Assembly: GCF_036378875.1 (NCBI RefSeq)
Contig: NZ_DASUVO010000082.1
Location: forward strand, 1 to 64,000
Length of the DNA: 64,000 bases
Origin: Actinophytocola sp036378875
GTDB lineage: Bacteria; Actinomycetota; Actinomycetes; Mycobacteriales; Pseudonocardiaceae
Direction of reading: 5' to 3'
Shown: piece by piece, positions 34,480 to 42,425 of the stretch
How positions within the stretch are numbered: the stretch's first letter is position 1
Layout of the letters: the number at the start of each line of letters is the position of its first letter
Position numbers and translations under genes: made by a program
The notes under the pieces: generated by a model
What the model was told of the DNA's origin: nothing
The model's input: the letters and a program-made list of their open reading frames with translations, nothing else
Database searches by the model: none

Positions 34480-35127
34480 TCAGAAAGTGATGTTGCCGTT
34501 GATGGTCTCGGCCTGGATGACGGTGCCACTGACGGTGCCGTTGATCTGGTTGGTCACGCCACTCACGGCCGGTTCCTGTTTGGGTGTGTGACGGGTTGTT
34601 CCGTCGGCGTGGGGTGGGAGCAGGAGCTGCTCGGCGGTGACGTCGGGCGCGATGTAGCCCGGCTGGCGGAGAATCACTCTGAGTAGTTGCTCGGCGCCGG
34701 TGGTGTCGAAAGTGGTCACGGGGAAGTGGCTTGCTGTGTTCGGCTGGAGGAAGAGCGGGATGTGGCCGGTGGTGTGGCCGGGCAGGAGGACGGGGAGGAC
34801 TTTGGGGAGCCAGGTGGCGCGGTCGGTGTAGATGAGTTCCCGCAGGAGCGCGGCTTCGGACTGGACGCCTCGGTTCTCGGTGTTCGGGCCGCTGCCGTCG
34901 CCGGTCGCCCGGTACCGCTCGGACGCCACGACGAGGACGAACTCCGCATCAGTCATTTCCCGGATGGCCCACGAGTACCAGTCCTGCCTGGCGTCCGTGG
35001 ACCACAGGTCCAGTACGGCCTCGATGCCGGCCTTCCGGAGGAACGTGGCGAACGCGAGCACTTGTGCCTTGTGCTCGTCGGATTCGTGCGCGTACGAGAC
35101 GAACACTTTCGGTACGTCGACTGCCAT
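34480..35127 (-). CDS. SEFIR-domain effector with C-terminal amyloid-type motif
   Basis: 215 residues, ATG 35127. Residues 7-150 are a SEFIR/TIR-like fold: VFVSYAHESDEHK (box 1), LDLWSTDARQDWYSWA (box 2 region) and AEFVLVVASERY. A linker (about 165-190) leads to a terminal 25-residue motif, NQINGTVSGTVIQAETI then NGNITF at the stop. That motif matches the N-terminus of the NLR at 32423 and the C-terminus of the next gene. SEFIR domains in bacteria act as effectors or adaptors in cell-suicide defence. The gene is convergent with the NLR and follows the small helical protein by 16 bases, probably in one operon. Confidence 0.85.
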   Translation of the reverse strand: MAVDVPKVFVSYAHESDEHKAQVLAFATFLRKAGIEAVLDLWSTDARQDWYSWAIREMTDAEFVLVVASERYRATGDGSGPNTENRGVQSEAALLRELIYTDRATWLPKVLPVLLPGHTTGHIPLFLQPNTASHFPVTTFDTTGAEQLLRVILRQPGYIAPDVTAEQLLLPPHADGTTRHTPKQEPAVSGVTNQINGTVSGTVIQAETINGNITF

Positions 35128-35143
35128 CTCTCCCCACACGGTC

Positions 35144-35479
35144 TCAGAACTTGATGTCGCCTGTGATGTCGCGCGCCTGCACGACCTTGCCGGACACGTT
35201 GCCGGTGACCTGGTTGACCACGCCGCCTTGGGTTGCCGTGGTGTGCTGCCATATGCGCCGCAGCTCCTCACCGAACCGAGGGTCGTCGGTCTCTTCGGTG
35301 GCGAGGTGTGCGGCGAGTGCGGTCACCTCAGGGGAGTCCTCCGACGCACCGTCGGCGGCATCGAGGGCGGCTTCGGCTTCGTTACGTCCGGCGAACTGTC
35401 GTTTCACCAGGTCGTAGAGTGACGTCGCCGTCTTCGCTGCGAGCGCGGCGGCGATGGATACCAAGATCGGGTCGGGCAC
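35144..35479 (-). CDS. Small helical (Bell-like) protein with C-terminal amyloid-type motif
   Basis: 111 residues, GTG 35479. The N-terminus is hydrophobic and helical (ILVSIAAALAAKTATSLYDL), followed by a helical region of about 60 residues, then NQVTGNVSGKVVQARDI and GDIKF at the very end. The plan, a short helical domain with a hydrophobic first helix plus a signalling amyloid tail, is that of the bacterial Bell domain, thought to be analogous to fungal HeLo/HET-s pore formers. The family call is by architecture and is tentative. It is first in a two-gene operon with the SEFIR protein and is divergent from an NLR gene only 47 bases away. Confidence 0.65.
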   Translation of the reverse strand: MPDPILVSIAAALAAKTATSLYDLVKRQFAGRNEAEAALDAADGASEDSPEVTALAAHLATEETDDPRFGEELRRIWQHTTATQGGVVNQVTGNVSGKVVQARDITGDIKF

Positions 35480-35526
35480 GGCACCATCCTTTCTGGGGCA
35501 CAGCCTACGAGAGATGAGGCGGTTCG

Positions 35527-37633
35527 GTGGCGGAACACGGCGTACGCAACGACTTCTCGGGTTCCGCGCGGACTGTCCTGCAGGCGGGTTCGGTGGGGAC
35601 GGTCGTCGTCAAGTACGGCTCCGGGGATGTTCCCGTGCCGCAGCAGTTGCCGATGGCGGCGACGAACTTCGTCAACCAGACCACGCTGCTGGCCCGGCTC
35701 GACGAGTCCACCCGGTTGGATAGCTCGCCGTCGATGTACTGCGTGGTCGGGTTGCCGGGTGTGGGCAAGACGGCCACGGTTGTGCATTGGGCTCATCGGA
35801 ACAAGGAGCACTTCCACGACGGTGTGCTGTTCGCCGATCTCCGCGGCTTTGATCCGGCCGGTCCACCTGCCGAACCTGGAGAGGTGCTGGATGGCTTCCT
35901 GGCCTCCCTTGGGTTGGCGGGTGCGTTCGAGGGAAGTCCGCTGGAAGGGCGAGCGGCGGCGTACCGCACGGCAATGTCTACTCGCAGGATGCTCGTCGTG
36001 CTCGACAACGCGGCCGATGCTGCCCAGGTCAGGCCGCTGGTCCCGGGCGGGACGAGCACGGTGGTGGTCACCAGCCGCGCAATGTTGAGGGGGTTGACGA
36101 TCAGGGAGGGAGCCGTTGTGTTGGACACGGTGCCCTTGCCTGTTTCGGAGGCGGTGGAGTTGCTGAGCCGGGTCATCGGCGCCGAGCGTGCCGGTGCCGA
36201 CCAGGCCGTAGAGGAGTTGGCCAGGCGTTGTGGCTACCTGCCGCTGGCGCTGCGCATCGCCGGCGAACGCATCGCCAGCGGCTACTACACGCAGGTCGCC
36301 GACCTCGTTGAAGAGTTGTCGAATGAGGCGGATGTGCTCGACGTGCTCGACACCGACGACGAGACGACGGCCTTGCGCGTGGTGTTCTCCGTGTCGTACC
36401 GGCATCTCACGCTGGACCAGCGCAGGGCGTTTCGGATCCTCGGTTTGGCACCCGGAGTGACGATCGGTTCCGAAGCGGCGTCGGCACTCGTCGGAACGAG
36501 CCGGGCCCTCGCGCGGAAGACGCTCGACGGATTGCGTCAGGCGAACCTGATCGACCAGGTGGTGCCGGACCGTTACCGGATGCACGACCTGCTGCGGATC
36601 TTCGCCATCGAGCGCGCGGAAGCAGAAGAGGACGCGGATGAGCGCCACCGGGCCCTGCAGCGCGTGCTCGTCTGGTATCTCGGCACGGCCGTCAACGCGG
36701 ACGCTGTCCTGGACGCCCGGCACCCCGGGACACCCTCAGCCGAGGGGGGGAGGCGCTGCGTTCGCTGATATCGCCTCTGCGATGGCCTGGTTGCGGGAGG
36801 AACAACCTAACCTGGTGGCCTGTGTGCGGCGGGCGGCCGGCACCGGTGAGCACGGCACCGCGTGGCGGATCGCCGCTGCGCTGTTCGAGTTCTTCTACCG
36901 GCAGAAGGCCTGGGACGACTGGGTCACCACTCACACCCTCGGGGTCGCGTCCGCTAGAGCGGCCGGAGAACGCGACGGTGTCGCCAGTCTGCTCGGGCGT
37001 CTCGCAATCGCCCACCGGGAACGGATGGAGCATGAGAAGGCCGAGGAGTGCTTCCGCGAGGCATTGACCATCTGGACCGAACTTGGTGACGACGAAGGCC
37101 AGGCCTGGGTCGCAGGCCGCTACGCGCACGCGTGCCGCGAACAGGGGCGGTACGACGAGGCCGTGGAGCTGTGCCTGCGAGCACTAGCCGCGTGTGACCG
37201 AAGCGGAGCTCTTCAAGAGGCAGGCATCGTGCACAACAACCTCTCGGGCATCCACCGGGACGCCGGAGATCTCGACGAGGCCCTCACCCACGCCGAGGAG
37301 GCGATCGCCGCCTTCGAGGAAACCGGCTACGGACGAGGGCGGGCGTGGGCCAGGAACAACGCGGCCAACGTCCACCGCGACGCGGGACGATTCACGGCCG
37401 CTATCGAACTGTACGAACGCGTTCTCGACGAACGCCGGGACCTCGGCGACGACTATGGGGCTGCCCTCACCATCCGGGAACTCGGCCACGCCCTCTGCGC
37501 TTCCGGTGATCTCGCCGCAGGCACCGCGCGATTGCGCGAATGCGTGGACCTATTCGCCCCCGACGACGCGAACGCCGAGATCGCCAGACGTCTGCTGGCC
37601 ACGTACGAAGCCGGCGCTGCGGACGCCGACTAA
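35527..37633 (+). pseudogene. NLR-like NB-ARC/TPR gene with frameshift in a G7 tract
   Basis: The first 413 codons (GTG 35527 to a stop at 36768) encode an amyloid-type motif (RNDFSGSARTVLQAGSVG, 7-24), GLPGVGKT (75-82), MLVVLDNAAD, VVVTSRAM and CGYLPLALRIAGERI. From about 36750 the TPR domain continues in the next frame (AAFADIASAMAWLREEQPN ... ATYEAGAADAD, stop 37633). The change happens at a run of seven G (36744-36750); removing one G restores a single 701-residue protein. This may be a sequencing error, true decay, or reversible slippage. It shares a 47-base divergent gap with the Bell-like/SEFIR operon and carries the matching motif. Confidence 0.75.
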
Positions 37634-37725
37634 CACGCAACCTCGAAGCGTGTCAACCCGTCTTTTGTCGGTGTTGCCGGTTAGCCTGCGCGCTGGACGG
37701 CTACGCACGGACAGGAGGCCATGAA

Positions 37726-38700
37726 GTGGACATCGAAGCCGCGTTCGACGACTACCAGCAGGTGGTGGACGCCGACCCGAACCTGGTCAAAGTGGCGCGA
37801 GACCGCGCCACCACGTTCAAGGAGGCGTTCGAGGCAGAGCCAGACGTCGAGGTCGCGTGGCTGTCAGGGTCACTACGGCGATCAACGCAGCTCGATCCCG
37901 TCCACGACGTGGACATGGTGATCGAGTACTCCGTCGCCGAGCACCCGACCTGGGGAAATCCAGGGACGTCAGCCGCCGAAGCCATCGAGCACGCCCGCGC
38001 CCGCGCCAAGGACCTCCTCGGGAATCCCGGCGGCTCGGTGGACGAACTTGTCCGGCGTGCCGACGCCGCCGGCAAGAACCGGGCCGTGAAGTGCTTCATC
38101 GACGATCCCGACGACCTCGAGGCGTTCACCGTCGACGTGATGCCCGTGCTTCGCCAGTCCGATGACACGCTCCTCATCCCGGACGCCCACCGCAGCGGCT
38201 GGATCATCGCTGACCCCGAGCATCTGATCAACCTGGTCCAGCAGCGCCACAACGCCTGGTCCTACTACCGGCCGATGGTGCGAGTGCTCAAGAACTGGCG
38301 GCACGGTGTTCCTGGGGACGTGAAGATCAACTCTTTGGTCATGGAGGTGCTCGCGCTGGAGTGCCTGCCACTCGATATGTCCAGGCCGGACGCTCTGAGC
38401 CGATTCTTCACGGCGGCCGCGACCAGGGTGAACCAGCCGATCGAGGACCCAGCCGGACACTGCGGCACGATCCAGCCCGACCTCGACGTTGTCGTGCTGC
38501 GCACTACGCTCGAGGAGGACGCCGCGTTCGCGCATGCGGCGCAGGTGGCTGAACACCGAGGAAACACCGACGAGGCGCTCCGCCTGTGGCAGAAGGTGTT
38601 CGGAACCGACTTCCCGGCACCAGCCGCGAGTGGAAAGACGACAGTCACAGGACCGGCCTTGATAAGCGCCCAAGCCATGTACAACCGGCCGCAGGGGTGA
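37726..38700 (+). CDS. CD-NTase (CBASS-type oligonucleotide cyclase)
   Basis: 324 residues from GTG 37726 with GGAGG seven bases upstream. The polymerase-beta nucleotidyltransferase signature is GSLRRST (Gly48-Ser49) with DVD (61-63), and a third Asp at about 137 (FTVDVMP), so the active site is complete. The OAS-like C-terminal helical part has RVLKNWRHG...KINSLVMEVLALECLP, and the characteristic end AAQVAEHRGNTDEALRLWQKVFGTDFP seen in SMODS-family enzymes. CD-NTases make cyclic di- or trinucleotides after phage sensing to activate an effector. The following E2 and E1 genes are the ancillary conjugation pair of type II CBASS. No standard effector (phospholipase, TM or endonuclease) is directly adjacent. 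Confidence 0.88.
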   Translation: MDIEAAFDDYQQVVDADPNLVKVARDRATTFKEAFEAEPDVEVAWLSGSLRRSTQLDPVHDVDMVIEYSVAEHPTWGNPGTSAAEAIEHARARAKDLLGNPGGSVDELVRRADAAGKNRAVKCFIDDPDDLEAFTVDVMPVLRQSDDTLLIPDAHRSGWIIADPEHLINLVQQRHNAWSYYRPMVRVLKNWRHGVPGDVKINSLVMEVLALECLPLDMSRPDALSRFFTAAATRVNQPIEDPAGHCGTIQPDLDVVVLRTTLEEDAAFAHAAQVAEHRGNTDEALRLWQKVFGTDFPAPAASGKTTVTGPALISAQAMYNRPQG

Positions 38701-38707
38701 GCAGACG

Positions 38708-39220
38708 GTGACGCCCTGGTGGGAATCCGATCCGGAGCGACTGGTACGTGACCGCCATGAGGTACCCACTTGCTTTCCCGATCTGCGGTTCGAGCCAGTA
38801 GGCGCCGGCCGCTGGTCCGGTCGGCTACCCGACTGGCCCTTCGAACGTCCGCGACCTACCGGTCTCGACGAGCTGACCGGGGGCAACGGCCTGATGCTCG
38901 ACATGAACTACCCGCAGAGCTACCCGATAGTGCCTCCCAACGTGTTCCCCCGTGAACCCGAGCCACCTGTCCTGCTTCGGACACAGCACAGGTGGCACCT
39001 GAACGGCGACGGAAGCTTGTGCCTTCTACGCCTGCCGGAACTCTGGACAGGCAGGGAGTCCGTGACAGACCTGTTGCTCAAAGCTTCAGGCTGGCGCATC
39101 GAATATGAGCTGATGAAGGCAAACTTGATTGACAGGATGAGCGAGAACGGCATCGTCACCGACTCGACGTACGACCATCTCGTCGAGGAGGCCTCGTGCC
39201 AGAGTTCTGCGTCGTCCTGA
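38708..39220 (+). CDS. E2-like (UBC-fold) protein
   Basis: 170 residues from GTG 38708, seven bases behind the CD-NTase. It has the UBC core MNYPQSYPIVPPNVFP (the YP-x-x-P-P strand), H94 and HLNGDGSLCLL with the probable catalytic Cys105, and a helical end. Bacterial E2s of this kind attach the C-terminus of CD-NTases to targets in CBASS. Here the E2 stands alone instead of being fused to an E1 as in Cap2. Its 3' end overlaps the E1 gene by 25 bases. Confidence 0.85.
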   Translation: MTPWWESDPERLVRDRHEVPTCFPDLRFEPVGAGRWSGRLPDWPFERPRPTGLDELTGGNGLMLDMNYPQSYPIVPPNVFPREPEPPVLLRTQHRWHLNGDGSLCLLRLPELWTGRESVTDLLLKASGWRIEYELMKANLIDRMSENGIVTDSTYDHLVEEASCQSSASS

Positions 39221-40488
39221 CAGCCGCAGCAGCGGACGCGATTCGCCGGGCGACGTCATGGGGCCACGTGACACTGCGGGTGTCGCGGTCGGATCGCACC
39301 GGTGTGATTCGAGCGCTGTCCGACGGCAACGACTCAAGGAAGCAGGTGGACATCCCGCCCAAGCACTTCCTCCAAACTGGAGACGATTTCCCCAACTCGC
39401 TCTGGTATAGGGTGCCCCCCGAGACCAATCTTTACTGGCTGTTTGCTCTCATCAAGTACTCGAAGATCAGTCTCCACGACTTCGCCTCGATGGTGCCGAA
39501 CGGATTCCGGCAACCCGGCAAAGTGGCGTACTACGCGATCACGCATGTGCCAAGGGGCGCGACCGAGGAAGGCGCGGAGAACCGGGACGTCAAAGCACCC
39601 GAGTTCGCGATGTGGCACGTCAGCTCCGAGGGAGCCGTACCGCTCGACATCGACGTCCAGCCTCAACAAACCGGGGTCGCGCTGCTCGCTCCCCACTGGC
39701 CGGTCGAAGACATTCGCCGCAGCCGGATTCTCTTGGTCGGGGCCGGCAGCATCGGCGGAGCAGCAGCACACGCGCTGGCGACCGCTGGCATCGGCGCCCT
39801 CCACCTCCTGGACCCGGGACGCTTGCGGTGGCATAACCTGCCCCGCCACGTCTGCGGCTCCCGCCACGTCGGGAGACTCAAGGTCGAGGCGCTCCGCGCC
39901 GACCTAGAGCTGACCCGGACCGACACCCGCGTCACCGCCCACGAGCACGACGTCGTACGCGACACGAACTCTGTTCGTGACCTTCTCACTGAGATCGACG
40001 TGATCGTGTGCACTGCGGACGGCGTCCTGCCCCGCCGCGTCGTCAGCCACCTCGCCCGGCGCGCGAGTGTACCCGCCGTCCTCGCATGTGTCCTCGCCGA
40101 CGGTGCCTACGGAGATCTCATGCGCTTGTGGCCGTGGACCGATCACGGCTGCTACCAATGCCGATTGGACGCGTTGGCGGGAACTGGTGGACTCATACCC
40201 GACCTCGAACCAGGTAGCGGTTACCGTACCCACCACGCCATGACCACGGTGGGTACGGATCTCCACCTCATAGGGCAGCTCGCGGCGAAGATGGCCATCG
40301 CCACGTACCTCCAGAGCAAGGGCCACCATGACCAATGGTTCGCGGGCGAGCACGCGGTCCTCGCGCTCCGGCCAGAACCTGGATGGTCACCCCCGTACGA
40401 CCTGATTCAAGCAGGCCAAGTCGAGTGGCACCCTGCGCCGCCCCCGCGCCCGGGTTGTCCAACCTGCGCAAACATCAAATCGGCATGA
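39196..40488 (+). CDS. ThiF/E1-like adenylyltransferase
   Basis: 430 residues, GTG 39196 behind GAGGAG inside the E2 gene. Residues 1-165 form an unrecognised domain. The Rossmann core begins ILLVGAGSIGGAAAHAL (Gly182-Gly188) and includes LLDPGRLRWHNLPRH (the Asp/Arg/Asn nucleotide site) and DVIVCTADGVLPRRVV. Two CxxC pairs, GCYQC and GCPTC near the C-terminus, probably bind zinc. It would adenylate a protein C-terminus, likely that of the CD-NTase, and pass it to the E2. No JAB-type protease (Cap3) gene is visible in the next 500 bases, so the system may be irreversible or use another protease. Confidence 0.82.
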   Translation: MPEFCVVLTAAAADAIRRATSWGHVTLRVSRSDRTGVIRALSDGNDSRKQVDIPPKHFLQTGDDFPNSLWYRVPPETNLYWLFALIKYSKISLHDFASMVPNGFRQPGKVAYYAITHVPRGATEEGAENRDVKAPEFAMWHVSSEGAVPLDIDVQPQQTGVALLAPHWPVEDIRRSRILLVGAGSIGGAAAHALATAGIGALHLLDPGRLRWHNLPRHVCGSRHVGRLKVEALRADLELTRTDTRVTAHEHDVVRDTNSVRDLLTEIDVIVCTADGVLPRRVVSHLARRASVPAVLACVLADGAYGDLMRLWPWTDHGCYQCRLDALAGTGGLIPDLEPGSGYRTHHAMTTVGTDLHLIGQLAAKMAIATYLQSKGHHDQWFAGEHAVLALRPEPGWSPPYDLIQAGQVEWHPAPPPRPGCPTCANIKSA

Positions 40489-40982
40489 GCGTTCGCATCC
40501 GAAGCGTGTCACGCGGTTGTTGCCGTCGTCGCCCTCGTGTGTGGCCCGTCTCGCTCCCAAACTGCTCACCTAATTCGCTCCCACGCGCTCCTCGGAAGTT
40601 TGGACGCGACCGCGCCGCAGCAGAAGAGGACGTTTCGGTGCAACATCGCTGTCGCTGGTGAGGCCTTGGGCATGGGAGAGCAGCGCCATCCCCATATCTG
40701 AACGCCCGATCGAACGAGCTAGACACGACCGGGGCGAGGCGCGTCCTCCCATCCCATCGTCACGTTGACCGTACGGGAGTCGAAGTCGGATGACGTCGTC
40801 GATTCATTCCTCCGTCACGAGGACACCGGCCAGGATCGCGGATGTTGACGCGTCGGACGAGGTGGCTGATGGTGCGTCGCGGTGCTACACCGTCGCGCAT
40901 CAGTGGGTGATGTCGATCTCGTGGAGGAGGCCGCAGATGACGATCACACCGGATTGTGGCATCGCAGTCTGGACAAGATGCT
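40489..40982. other. Intergenic stretch, nothing assigned
   Basis: About 490 bases between the E1 gene and the stop of the convergent helical-repeat gene. Short open pieces near 40790-41000 have some coding character but no start, ribosome site or family; they may be remnants. No hairpin stands out. Confidence 0.4.
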
Positions 40983-42425
40983 TCACACAGCGGAAGCGGT
41001 GGATGGGAGTAGGGCCAGCACGTAATTGCCGGCCGCAGCCATCCGTTCGCGCAACTGGTGCGTCGCCTGGGCAAGCTGTTGTGATTGGAGCTCACGCAGG
41101 GCCGTGGACCACACCCGCACGGACTCCGGTGCGGACTGGGTCATTGTCTCCAGTCTGGCTAGCAGATGATGCGCGCGTCGGACGGGGTCGAGTTGGTAGG
41201 TGGTGAGTGCTCCGGTGCCGAGGGGCCTCGGGTGGCGTCCGGCGTGGATCGCGAGTGCTTCGAACACGTCCTCGTCGTTCGGTACCGCTCGGGAGAGGGA
41301 CACCGCGAGCACGTGGAGCTTTCCGGTGGTGTCGTTCTTCATGGCTGTCACGCAGCGGTCGACGAAACCAGGTCCCAGGATGGCGCACAGTGAGAACACC
41401 ATCTCCGCGCCTAGTTCACCTCGAAGTGTGCGTTCGGCAAGTGTGTCGATCGCGCGCCTGACCGCAGCGCCTGTGTCGCCGGCGAGCATGCTCGGCATGG
41501 TCTCGACCAGGGTCAATGCCCACCGTTGGCGAGGTCCGGTCGTGGTCAGCCAGGAGACCAGGGTGTCGATGGGAAGCTCACCCGGGGTGGTGGAGGCAGC
41601 GTCGGCCAGGTCCATCGGTGATGTGACGGTGGCCAACAGCTCCCTGGCCCATGGGAAGATCATCGACCTGGTTTCCATGGTTTCCCTGGCCAGCAGGCGT
41701 ACCTCCGGAGCGGGGTCGTCGGTGATCAGACCGATGATCAGCTTGTCGATCTCCGGTTCGGCGCGTCGACCGCAGTACGCGCGCAGGCCGTGCAATGCCA
41801 CCTGCCGGATCCGATGATCGGGGTGGTAAAGATGGCGGTCCGCGAGCAGGAGGTCGCGGGCCAGGTGGTGTTCGGTCCATCCCAGGATCTGCGCCTTGGA
41901 GAGACAGGCGGGATCTTCTTCGTAGCGGCCGGCCAACACGGCGACGTCGGTGTCCGTCAGGTGTTGTAGCGGCCTGGCGTCAGCGGCGTGCACCGGTCGA
42001 TCGTCGACGACGATCCGGAGCCGTATGGCTTGCACGGCTCGGTCGAGGTCTAGCTCCGCGAGCAGGCCAGCGGCACCGTCCGGGTCGGGTTCCTCGAGCA
42101 CGGCGCGCTCCAGCCGCGCTGCTCCCGGCTCGCCGCACCAGTACATTGCCTGCCACACCTCCCGTCTGGAGTGGCCAGCCGCCGCCATGCGGTCGAGCAG
42201 GCGAACGACCCGCTCGGTGTCGACTCCTTCGATGCGCACGAGCGCACGGGCGACGGTCGTGGCGTCGAGTAGCCCCGCGGCGCCCATCCGGATGGTCCTC
42301 GCCACTGCCTCGGGCTCGGTCGCGGACTGTGCACCAGTGTCGATGAGCAGTGTTGTGTACCAGCCGAGATCGTCACCGGCGGCCAGCTTCCGCAGTCCTT
42401 CGGTGACCTTGCGTTCACGTGTCAC
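40983..42425 (-). CDS. Helical-repeat protein coupled to NACHT gene
   Basis: 480 residues from GTG 42425, which overlaps the last 11 bases of the NACHT gene. The product is entirely helical with repeats of the HEAT/armadillo type (HHLARDLLLADRHLYHPDHRIRQVALHGLRAYC, DPAPEVRLLARETMETRSM). NACHT proteins usually carry such repeats on the same chain, so the pair may be a split protein made by translational coupling, or one gene broken by a frameshift. The fused reading AAELEAAQGD-TRERKVTEGL would be natural. The repeats would sense the ligand. Confidence 0.7.
   Translation of the reverse strand: MTRERKVTEGLRKLAAGDDLGWYTTLLIDTGAQSATEPEAVARTIRMGAAGLLDATTVARALVRIEGVDTERVVRLLDRMAAAGHSRREVWQAMYWCGEPGAARLERAVLEEPDPDGAAGLLAELDLDRAVQAIRLRIVVDDRPVHAADARPLQHLTDTDVAVLAGRYEEDPACLSKAQILGWTEHHLARDLLLADRHLYHPDHRIRQVALHGLRAYCGRRAEPEIDKLIIGLITDDPAPEVRLLARETMETRSMIFPWARELLATVTSPMDLADAASTTPGELPIDTLVSWLTTTGPRQRWALTLVETMPSMLAGDTGAAVRRAIDTLAERTLRGELGAEMVFSLCAILGPGFVDRCVTAMKNDTTGKLHVLAVSLSRAVPNDEDVFEALAIHAGRHPRPLGTGALTTYQLDPVRRAHHLLARLETMTQSAPESVRVWSTALRELQSQQLAQATHQLRERMAAAGNYVLALLPSTASAV

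Noticed and set aside
40790..41206. Plus-strand frame as a possible CBASS effector
   Set aside because: No hydrophobic, nuclease or phospholipase motif, no ribosome site, and it runs into the antisense of the helical-repeat gene.
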